This document shows positions 43,343-55,300 of a stretch of DNA of 64,000 bases, piece after piece; position 1 is the first letter of the stretch; each line of letters starts with the position of its first letter. The notes below the pieces were generated by a model. That model was not told where the DNA came from. It saw only the letters and a list, made by a program, of their open reading frames with translations, and ran no database searches. The DNA is from Malania oleifera. Lineage: Eukaryota; Streptophyta; Magnoliopsida; Santalales; Ximeniaceae. A program made the translations under genes and the position numbers. The stretch covers positions 3,204,001-3,268,000 of the forward strand of contig NC_080422.1 of assembly GCF_029873635.1 (NCBI RefSeq), given 5' to 3'.

Positions 43343-46300
43343 ATGGCGGATAACATCATTACCTCTGAGAAACCATCCTCAGCATCCCCTTTGACTCTGC
43401 CTTCTCGTATAATCTGCCTAGTGTATGTGAATCTCAATGCTTTCATTAAATTTTTTTGCTAGTTTTTGTTGTTTTTTTCTTCATTTTTTGTATTTTTTAT
43501 GTTGAATTGTGGAATTTTTACTGCACTTACTCTAACCTTCAAATCTTAATTACTCTCTATTTAGTTAACTGAGAAGAAGACAAAGGCAAATGTAGGATTG
43601 TGAAGGACTGATTTTATTTTGTATTCATGGGCATCCCATCTGTTTTCTGTTTTGACAATTTCTGGTGCTCAGCCTCTTGCTCATAATGGAGTTCAACTCA
43701 GTTCCCACTATTTATGAGCACTTCTTGTCGCCTCTTATTAACATCCATATTCAAGATTATGTTTAGAGACTTGAACTGAAGATCATTTTAAGTCAATTTT
43801 TTACACTGGCAAAATAAGATGATTGTAAAAGAAAAAACTAATGTACTGAACTATTTTTATGATATTGTTCAAAACACAGCTTATATAATAAAACTTCTAA
43901 TGTCCTTAATTGAGCGCAGTAAATTCTTCAAAATTGAGGTTGTGCTTCCTCAATGCTTCATGATTCAGTACTGCCATGACAGGATACTCCAACAGGAAAT
44001 ATGCAACCATGTGTTCATGGATAACAACACTATGATACTCTTCTTATTTTTTTCATGCATTTAAATGCAATTAGTTGAATTGGCTATATAGTTATAAGTT
44101 ATTATGACCCACTAGTATTACATCTATGCCCTTAGTTTGTTGATGGGGTTTAAATAATTAGCCCTTGTTGGTTTTTATGCTTTTGTTTTCATAACATTCT
44201 TACCCTAAAGAATAGTTGTCTGATTTAATTATTTTTGTTATGCAGATGCCAAAAGCAATTTTCACAATATACTTGTCCTCGATGCAATTCCCGTTATTGC
44301 TCTCTTCAGTGCTACAAGGTAGGCAGAAGTTTAAAGTCCACTGGAAAGGACAGGTTTTTTAAAGTCCACTGGAAAGGACAGGTTTTCTTTATGCTTTTTT
44401 TTGTTTAATTTTATTTTATTTCATTTTTCATGTTCTTATTTTGTTGAAAAATGGTTCAAGCTTCTAGTCCCTCTTGTCCCTCATGTTGCATTATGTTGAC
44501 AAAATAATTCATGTTGTTTTATGTTTTGCATGGAATAGTGGAGGGTTGGACAACTGGAAGTTACAATCTGGCGAAAAACAAAGTTCTTAAAAAAAAAAAA
44601 AATGAAAAAATTAATCTGGCCATGCCCATTTTGTAGATGCATATTTAAAGTGAGACTTAAAATTTATTTGACAGAAAATTACTATTATGAACATTGTATG
44701 AAAAATGAGACCATAAAGAACAATTTTGTTTATGCAGATGGCAAAAGCAATTTTCATAATATTCTTTTCCTTGGTGCAATTCCTGGTATTGTGCCCTTCA
44801 GTGCAACAAGGTTGGCAGACGCTTAAATTTGTTTTGGAGCAAAGCGAGACTTTCTCCTCCATTTTTAATGGGTCTTATTTTGTTGACAAATGGCTAATTT
44901 TGCTAGAGTCTCATATCTCATGCTGCATTAAGTTGGCAAAGTAATTCATATTGTTATGTTTTGCGTGGAATAGCAGAGGGGGTTTTATGTGATGCAAAGG
45001 GAAACTGGAAGTTACAGTTGTTTAAAAATGGAGCAATAAAAATTTAAAAATTGAGGAAATTTTTTTGAGAATCCTATAAGCAAAATATGAAACCTAACAG
45101 TAATTTGACAAAATGATTATGAACATTATATGAAAAATGAAACCGTAAAAAATAATTTTGCCGCATGAATTGAATTATTGCTAAATGATAAAAAAGAAGC
45201 TATGCTGTAACTTGTGTGCCGCTTGCATAGTTGTATCGAGATTTGAATCGTGAATCGAAATCCCAATGTATCAGATTTGGATCGTGAACCGAAATCCCAA
45301 TTTCATGAATCGAGAATCGAGAATCGGGAATCGAATCATAAGATTCGGTGCAATAATTGAAAAATCGATTCCTAATGACTTGCATATATGTAAAACAAGT
45401 AAAATAGTAAAATACATTGAAATTTCAACAAATATGGATCATCCATGTTGATAATTGGAATGGTGCTTGCCTTCAAAGCAAGTTTTGTACGTCTAAATCC
45501 TACCATTATACATATATTGATTTAAAAATAAAAGTAGCCATATAAGCAAGATGTACTGTGATCTAACCATTCCACCTCTATCAATTATCAAGTTTAGCTA
45601 ATTTCTATGAAGCCATATTGTTATGTTTGTCAGAACTAAAACACCAAGTCTAGGAGTTCAAGATACACTAATAAGTAAGATAAAGGACACATGGTGTGTA
45701 ATAAGAAGTGTCATTTTTAATGCATGGGCTTGCTCTAATAACTAAAACAAGAAGAGAAAGTGAGTAAAAAACACAAAGCGAAACTTACTAAAATATAGAA
45801 ACTAATGAAAATTAGATCTTTAAATCCAAAGGAGTGGAGAGGGCAACATGCCAAGAAAATGCTCACCCACCTAGTTGACTTTGGTTTTCTTCTAAAGACA
45901 GTTTTCATTCTCTAACTTTGGTTTTCTTCTAATCTTATCTAATGGCAGAAATAAGAGGTGCAGAATGAGAGGGCCAACAGACTTTTTTCTCCTCTCTTAA
46001 AGGAAAAAACTCATGTAAATAGCAAATGGAATGCCGACATGAAAAAGAAAAGGGTTTAAAAATCTTTAAGTTGGGTTTTAGAGTTGCTTCCGAATCTGTT
46101 GATTTGTACGATTCGATTCACCAGGTGAACCGTACGATTTACCTCAATTGACTGCTTTCTGTGATTCTCCCATGCGATTCGAACCGATCTATGCCTTTAT
46201 CGATACGAATTGTATGATTTGAATTGAGAATCGTATGATTCTAACGACTATGCATGCTTGTATATCTGTCTTTTGATTGTAGGTAGTTTAGGTTTACTAG

Positions 46301-49300
46301 TTGAGTCTGGGTATTGTAGATTTTACGTTGTCAGATAATGTATGATGTGAAACTAGAGTTTGTGAAGAAGAAAACAGATCAATTGACTGTAATGCAAGAC
46401 TAAATAGAATGTCTGTTAGCAGCAAACTAAGATTTCTAAATCACCTAGTGGTGCCAAAAGTGGAAGTCTGATAGTTGGTGCAATAGTGGGGGCTTCTTTG
46501 ATCTAATGAACTAAAATTATCGTCATTTATGGATTTCAAAACTCTTCCTCATAAGTTGTAATGGCTTCATGTAGAACACTTGCGGATAAACTACTAATTT
46601 ACTAATGAATTTAAATTGACTAGCATCACTTATGGTCATCGTTATTAAAATGCTTCATATACCTGAGTAGTCTTTTAAGCATGTGCAAAGTTGCCACTTA
46701 CCACCACGTCACTTTGTCCAACGTAGCGGAGAGCTACCAATGTATATCCCCTGGTATTGCTTTTACGTACTTCTTGTCTGTTACCTTATATGAGGAGCTC
46801 TCTAGAGTGTTCAAACTTGTAGTTAATAAAAGCTAGGTAAGTTCGATAACGCCAATGGTTCTGTGTTTTGAATAGCCTCTTTTATATAGTCTACTGAAAC
46901 ATTAAAGGTGTTGGATGATAAATCATACACCCCTACATTTTTGCAATTGTTAGTGACTTATTGTTAAGATCCAAATAAGTGTGTGCTGTGGTCTTGTTGA
47001 TTTGGTATCTATATTCATTTCATTGGCAGGCAAATGGTTGTGGAGATTTTGGAACCTACTTCACCATAGAATATGGTTTTTAGGGACAAGTATGGTCATC
47101 AATTTGTGGCTGAGAATATTAGAGGAGCTATCTTTGTTACACATGCAAACCCTTAAAAAAATTCATTTCTTGTGTTACCAATTTATTTTTTCCATGTCTT
47201 ATAAAATTGATGGTGGTTCTTCATTTTGATTTAAGGGGGATATTTGGGTTAGAATGCTCGCTCCATAATCTGGCTCTTTCCTTAGCTGCACAAACTTCCA
47301 CATCTTCATAATGCTCGTCTTGCTATTCTTGGAGGGAGTTCAATTTCTTGGTTTTTACTTTTCTCTAGAAATCTCAGTGGGAGGGAACTTGGGGTGCATG
47401 GTCGTGTTGTGGGGATTCTTGAACACTTTACTTCACACTTTGGGTCGGACATGTGAAAATGACAAGGGGGTTGCTCTAGTCATTTTTTCTTGTAAAATTC
47501 ATATTCATTTGTTGAAAGTTTCCTGGACAAAATTATTCAGCAGGCAAAAGCGGCCATCCTTGAAGGGACACCAGTACTCATGATCAACTCTAACTACAGT
47601 CCTAATAGAGGTGCTCTAATATAAGCACATTGAACAACAAAATAGGAAGGCAAATCAAACCCCAAATACATAAGCAAATCCAAATCCAAAATCCTTAACT
47701 TAATTCCCAAGAAAATAAAAAACATAGTGGTAATTCCCCATGAGAATGCCATGTAGAAAGTATGCCCCAAATTTTTTTAAGCTTAGGCTTTGTCATAAGC
47801 TTTTTCCCTCCATCTCTGGTTCTGTTTCGTTAGACTATTCATTTGGAATGCTTGTTATCTTTCTTTTTAATCTTTGGCTTCATGATAGTTCTATTCAAGT
47901 CACTTCTAAGGGGGTGTTTGGTTCGTGGCATAGAAAATATTCCCATGGAATGACATTTTCAAAAGTCTCATGAATGGGATGTCTACCTCATGGGAATAAT
48001 TTTTTTTGGTTAGTGCTATAAGATTCCACAACATGCCAATCATGCCAAACATTTCAAGAAGTTGTCCATTATACCCTTGACATGTCTATAAATAATATAT
48101 GAAGAACAATAATATTTTCGATTCCACCCTCCATTTGTCTGAGGATATTGCTCAAAATTGCGTAAATGAGCAAAACGGATAGGCGGCCCTCCTAGTGGGA
48201 CTTAATGCTTGATTTTTGTTGTTGTTGTACTTTGATATTTATTTATTTTATTTTAAGTATAATAATAGCGTGTAATTATTATTTTTGGTGCATTGATGCA
48301 CAACTAACCAAAATAGTGAGGGCAATTGGGTCCCCAAACTAGGATTCCTAGGAAACTTACCTGTGGGGCAGGATGGGAATGGGATGTCCATGTTTTGAGA
48401 TAATTTCATTCCCAGAAATGTTGAGATGCTCACCATGCCCATTTGTGGTGCCCGAACAACGTGGGAAAGAGATACCATAGGCATCACATTCCCCTAAATG
48501 TTGAAATATGAACCACACTCCTCCAAATCTTCTCTAAATTCTAATGCATTTATTGAAAATCGTCGACCCCTTTGTTTCCCTCTGTAGAATGTATTTGGAA
48601 TTCTAAAACCCCTCCAAGATCAAAGGCAGTTACCTAAACTTTGGTTCTTTCAAATTAATACAAATGTCTTGCTGCCAGTGAGGTAATAAATCAATGAGTC
48701 TAGATATCTATCTGATGTGCTTACCTTCTAATAAGACAAATGAGCACTTAGGTTCATTGTTGGATGGCTAGGCAGCTTTGGATAAAATTTTGTTGCTTGC
48801 CAATGAGATGTGTGACTGATTCCTCAGGTAGTGGATGCTTTTATGTTGATGAAGTTTTGGGCTTTGGGAAAGGGAAAATGCTGTTGAATTGTGCTTGGAA
48901 TGCCATTATTTGGACCTTTTCAATGGCGATGAGTACTAGAATATTTGAAGACCAAGGCACTGAGTCACATCTTATTCGTTACGAGTTAAGAGTGATTCTT
49001 GCTTCCTTTGGGCTTTGTATTCTTGAATTTTTTGCACTATTTACTTGATAAATTTGAAAATAGATTTTTTTTTTTTTATTTTTTTTCCAGGGGAATTGGG
49101 ACTTTACCTAAAAGCCTAAGCTATTAGGTAGTCCGCAAACAATACATATCAAAGCTTCACATTCCCACGCACTTGCTGCTTGGTTGCATGTGGAGAGACA
49201 AACAAACAATGAGTACCTATTATTGGGAACAAGATGACTTTTTTTTTAAGGAACTTACAATAAACATAGGCAATGAGAGTGGAACCCAGGTCCTCTTGAC

Positions 49301-52300
49301 AACCTGATACCATGTTAGGTTTCCACGTTATGTAAAAGCTTATCAGGTTGTGGGCGAACTATGCATATTAAGCCTTAACATTATTATTTTCTTTTCAGTC
49401 CTTGAGGAAAATCTTGTCCAAGCTTTTGTACCTTTTTTGTTTTATTGATAAAATTTTCTCTATGAAAAGGCATTTAGAAAAATTAATGGCAATGTTTTGT
49501 TGCAAGTGAATGCATTAGCCTAGATATTTGCATGTTGTTTAAGCATTCATATGGGCCACGGTAAACCTCCTTCTTCACTCACAGGTTGCTAGCTAGGCTC
49601 TTGTGGATTAATTTTGTTTGGTGTTTCTTGGTGACTGGTGAGGTTTGGGTTTGTGCAGTTATGGTGGAAGGTTTTATGATGATAGGTTTCTATTGGGTAG
49701 GAGCACAGAAAAGGTGGTTTATTGGCAGCTTGCTGGGTTGTTGTTTTTTGGGCGTCATGGAGTGAAAGGAATGAGAGGATTTTTCAGGATTAGTTTACTT
49801 ATTTACTTAAATATAAAGTCATATTCTTATCGCGTTGGGTGCTACTCTTTATTTTCTTTAGATATAGAGTTTAGCCAGGGGCGGGGGGAAGGGTGTTCAG
49901 TTCATACATCTTTCAACATTGTCATGAATGTGGTGGGACTAGGATCTAATGTGACAATAATCTCACATTCCGTTCCCGCGAAGCATGGAATCCTGCTCTT
50001 ATGCCCTTCCATGGGTGAGTTTTATGGCAATCCCATTCATATGGTGATCTATTTTTGGTACTAAATTGCCCCTACTGTTCTGACCATTAATGCTTCCATA
50101 AAATAGTATCATTTGCACTATTATTATATTAATAATAATTAGTTACTATAATAAAAATAGAAATCAATAAAAAATGAAAATAATATTATTATGTTATATT
50201 AGTATAACGTAATGGTTGAAATTTTGGGACCATATTGCCCCCCATTATTTCCGCTATTTAGATTATTATTTGATGTATGAAAGAAGCAAGACCATGGGTA
50301 GATCCCTGTTGGAGAGTAACTCAAAAGAACTAGGACAAGGATTACAGGGTTTAGTTAATAGTTTATTATGTGTTTAGTTTAATTAGTATAGTGTTATGCT
50401 TATTTGGGGGCTTGTTTGTAGTATTTGTGAATTTTAGTGGCATGTTTGTTATTTATGTAGTTTTAGGGGTATATGTGTAATTTCATGTGTTAATGGCTTT
50501 CTTATAAATTGCGTATGAAAGCCATGTAGGAGTAGTTTTGTTGATGAATTTGAATTGGGAAGTTAACGTGTGATTCCCCCTTGTATCTCTATTCTCCTCT
50601 CTTCCTCTTCCTTCTTCTTCCTCCATTTTTTGAATGCCCCTTCACATGAAAGATTTCTGCGACACCTCCAACACCATTGAAGACAGGACCTCCTGAAAAA
50701 CCCTCTGAAGTTTCATCGCTGTCTAACCACTGATGAAGCCTCATACACTGGCCAAACACCTCCCAGCCAACAACCACTGGAAGTCCCTAACTTACAGTGC
50801 TATTCTCATCACACCACACCAGCATTGCAATCCCCATTCCCTGATCTCCCTTCGCCCCAAATTTCATCATTGGAAAGTTGCCTCCGGTGTCTCATGGGCC
50901 TTACATGCCAGCGCAGCGTGTGAGGAAAGTTGCTAGAATGCCCTACAACGTCCAGACTTGAGATTCTATCCCTTTTCTACATCAATAATCTGTCCTAGAT
51001 TTCAAAAGGAAGAAAAGCAAAGAGCAGTTCTGAACTTCTTCAAAAATTCCAGTAGTCTCCCCATTTTTTGAACACCCCTTCCATGAAAGATTTTCATGAC
51101 GCCTCCAACACCATTGAAGACAGGACCTCCTGGAAAACCCTCCTCTGAAGTTTCATTGCTGTCTAACCACCGATGAAGCCTCATACACTGGCCAAACACC
51201 TCCCAGGCAACTACCACTGGAAATCCCTAACTTTCAGTGCTTTTCTCATCACACCACAGCACCATTGCAATCCGCATTCCCTGGCCTCCCTTCGCCCCAA
51301 ATTTCATCACTGGAAAGTTGCCTCCGATGTCTCATGCGCCTTACGTGCCAGCGCAGCATGTGAGAAAAGTTGCAAGAATGCCCTACAACTGCCAGACTTG
51401 AGAAATTGTTCCAGCCATGATCTTTTGGGTTTTCTCTACAATATTTTTATCTGCAGCATGATATTTTGATTGCGGACATGATATATTGCAAGCAAGCACA
51501 ATATTTTGATATGAAACTCTAGACGTCACTGCTAGCATAAAATTGTATTAAAATTTGTCCAAATCCAAGGCCTGAAATCCATTCTTCCAAACACAGTGTA
51601 AGTGATACTCAAGATTGAAGGTGACTTGAAGTTAGGTCTTGAAAATTGTGGAGTCAAACTTGTGATTTTACATGAATAGATTGAGAATTGTGGTCAATTT
51701 GTGTTAAGGACTTTTGGTGATATGTAGTTGCAGTGGATATATGTATAAATCCAGCAATATGGTGACCAATTATTGGAAAAAGGAATGCCATTTATCATAC
51801 CTTTGGTACAATTTCAAGCTTTTTCACGCCTTTCTTAGGAGCAGAGAAATGTTTTCAAAATCATTACTGATGGAAGATGTCCAATGAATGTGATTTCTAT
51901 AAATGGGATCACTCCCATGCAACTTTATCCAGAACCTCACCAGAGCCTTGTGAGATATATTGTGCTGATAACTGTACATTTTTGTAAAATATGTTTGGTT
52001 CCCATCCAAATGGGTGGATATTTTGCTAATGTTTGGTGTGATATCATACCCATGAATATTGGCCATGCACTAATTGGTTCTCCTTGGTTGGATAATTTAG
52101 GTGTGATCTAAGGGTATGAGAACACGTCTCCCACTATAATGGTAAGAAGATCATTTTGAAGCCCACTCTACTAGCAAACTAAGACAAAGAATCTGCCAGA
52201 GTTAACTCAACTTGAAGGCACTACAAGAAAGGAAATGCATGTGTTTGAAGACATCCGTAGTCTTTCAAACATTCCAATTGTTGAATTTGTCACCCTTGAT

Positions 52301-55300
52301 ATGTTCATTGATGGCAATTCTCAATTCGAGTCTATGGTGCTGCCAATGGAACATGGATTCTTGCATCACTCAAGCACCATATTTTGAGGAGTTCAAGTTT
52401 GTGTGTTACCTTTGGTCCTCCAACACTTAAAATTTGAGGCTTTGGGGGAGATTTGTTGTAGGACAAGAGGCAAGACCATGGGTAGATCCTTGTTGGATAA
52501 CAATTCAAAATAATCGGGCCAAGGATTGTTGGGTATATTTAATAGTTATTATGTTTTTAGTTTAATTGGTACAGTGTTATGTGTTTATGGGGGCTTGTGT
52601 TGCAATATTTGTGTATTTCAGGGGTATGTTTCTAATTTCATGTAGTTTTAGGGGGTATGTGTGTAATTTCATGTGTTAGTGGATTTCTTATAAATAGCGT
52701 GTGAAAGTCATGTAAGAGTTGTTTTGTTAATGATTTTGAATTGAGAAGTTGGCGCGTGATTGCCCCTTGCATCTCTTCTCTCCTCTCTTCCTTCTTCCTC
52801 CATTCTCCTCTACGACATTTTCTCTTGGCTGATGCTGTCCTGCATCATGATCTGTTATTTATTTATTTATTTTATTTATGATGGAGTTAGGACATGGATT
52901 TAATTTTGATACATATCCTCAGTACTCTTTTATACTAAACATATGTTATTCTTCATATATTGTTCATGCACACATCAAGGGTATGATGGTCTTTTTGAAA
53001 TGCTTGCTTGGATTTCATGTTGAATGAAACACCAACATGTACATCATGTGCACTTTATTGGGAATATTACCATGTAAACTAAGCTTCCTTGGGGCAGCCA
53101 TCCCATTTCTAGGGAATATTTTTTATTTTATGACCCAAACACCACCTTATGGTGTTCTTTTTGGGAGCATTTCCTTTGATGACTTACTACACAATTGGAG
53201 GTCTGTTTTGATTGTTCTTTTTTGTTTTTTTTTTTGGGAGTGTATCTGGTGTTTTTTGAGGATGTTGTCTTCCCCTTTGTATTCTTCTTTAACTCTCTCA
53301 ATAGATTCTGTCCATTAGGGCTGGTTTATTGTTAGATCTCTTTGTTTGCTTCTAGTTCGTTTTAGTTTGGGTCTCATACTATGAAAACTGTCTCGAGATC
53401 TCAAGCTCCAAAAAAGTCTTTTTTTTTTTTAATTTACTTATTTTACCTTGTAACCTTTTAATGGGAAGATGGACATATGTCTATGTGAAATGTCACTTTG
53501 TCTGATCATCCATCAGTCTCTTTTATTTAGTAGAGAATGAAATTCGGTGTCTATTTTTTTTTTTTCAATCCTCATTTTGATCTTTCTGGCTCAATTACTT
53601 TGTTGTGCTTTGATTCTTCTTGTTTAATTGATTGTTCTTGTATTTGCCCTGCAGCCAAATGGGGAAATATTTCTATCTAAAAAGGGGAAAGATTTACTGT
53701 ATGTGTGGTACATTGGAATGGAATGGAATTGAATTTATTACTTGATTCTTAAATATTCATCATTCAATTTTATTTTATTTTTTTCTAAATTTAATTCCAT
53801 TCTGACACCATCCCATTTTGCAACCCAAACATGATGTTTGTACTTTTGTCCTTCATCAGTGTTCTGTTGATCTTGATTGTTTGAGTGTAGAGGGTGCATC
53901 ATGTGTTCTTCGTATGGTGCAATTCAAACATTTGCTGCTTATATTGCATTGTAATTTTTCAGAGTTCTGACATATTTCTACTATATTTTTTGTGACAGTC
54001 CCACAATCTTCATTGCACGGAATCCTTTATGCGAGAAAATGTAGTTGAAGAGCTGCGGCAAGTGCAACCTGATGATGAAGCCAAACAAAAAATGCTGGAC
54101 ATACTGAAACGATTCCATTCTGAAGATGAAGCATGTGGCATGGATGAAGATGGTAAATTGTAAATAGTTATGGCGTGCTTTGGGACTTTTCTGTTTTAAT
54201 TACAATGCTGTGAAGAAACAATGGCAATGACAGGTTGTGGGCGGTGCATTCAGTTTTTGGTGTCCATCTCCCATCGCAACTTGCTACAGTACTCTAATAT
54301 CTATAATTCATGTGATGGATTAAATGGATCAAATTGTAGTCTACACAATTTTTAATGAAAAAAAAAATACCATGTAAACTTAAAATAAAAATATCTCTAA
54401 AATCTCTAAAAATTTTGGAAAATATTTTCCATTGTCAATCTTCATCACATACTATAACATTATTCTTAGAGGATTTAAAAGTGGGTTTAACAACATAATA
54501 ATGAAGTAAAATAATCATATCATTAAAATTAATTTCTATTTTTATTATAGTATCTTTTAATTTGTATTTTTTGAATTTTTCTTTATTCTATTATTAATTG
54601 TTACTGTATCCAAGGAAGAAATGAACCTGCATTCAAGTGGGATTTAAGTTGTTTCAACTTTCCATTTTGAGAATATTAGCCAAATGGATTAACACATTTT
54701 CAGTTTTTCATTTCTAGTTTTGATTTTGATAATTTTTGACAATGATACTAAATGGCTTTTTGTCTTAGTTTGTTAATTTTCAAACAAACTCTCCTTGTTC
54801 CTCTTCTTGTGGATTTTGTCTGGGGAACCTTTTTTTTTTTTTTTTGTAAATTTAGGACGGCCTCCTGCACCACTCTTTTCCCAGTCAGTGTAGGGGGCTG
54901 TTTTTCCTTTTCATGCACTAGGTTCTATTCACTGGTTATAAGCTGCTAATTTTACCTGCTTACTGAATTCTTTTCTTTTTGGCAGATTCAGCTCTGTCAG
55001 AGGATATTGTTCAAAAGGTTTTGTCTGGTAAGTGGCTTATTAACTGTCTTCTTTGCTGAAGTCTCCCATTTGTTCCCTTTCAGTGCCTAATTTACAAATT
55101 TGCACTCACCTTCAGTCCTTTTGGTTGCGCCTATGGAGTACACATTTTCTTTCCTCAACCTGATGAAACTCTGAAATATATAATATTAAATTGTGCTAAG
55201 CTTATTTGAATTGGCTGTTCCTCTCCCCGCAGGAGGTGAAGCCAGTATTGATGATTTATCTGCTGAAGATAAGAAACGTTTCCTAAGAGCTGTAGCATCT

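Larger units (their letters stand above)
50271..52847 (+). mobile_element. degenerate gypsy-derived element H with direct terminal repeats, in intron 2
   Basis: Direct repeats 50271-50626 (TGATGTATGAAAG...) and 52454-52847 (TGTTGTAGGACAAG...) are alike over about 350 bp (shared AAGACCATGGGTAGATCC, TTTAGTTTAATTGGTA-type, TTTCATGTGTTA, CTTATAAAT.GCGT). A purine tract GGGGGAGATT precedes the right one. Between them lie two tandem copies of a non-transposon-like segment and a gypsy protease relic. No primer-binding site is seen because the left repeat is cut short at 50626. Target duplication not certain. Confidence 0.65.

Noticed and set aside
47911-53148. One 5.2-kb DNA transposon with GGGGTGTTTGG...CCAAACACCACC ends
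   Set aside because: The ends are too diverged, no matching target duplication was found, and several complete smaller elements lie between. Similar ends nearer by fit a small MITE better.
53700-53840. MITE with GGAATGGAATGG/CCATTCTGACACCATCCC ends in intron 2
   Set aside because: Inverted similarity is short and low-complexity, with no target duplication. Not supported enough to list.
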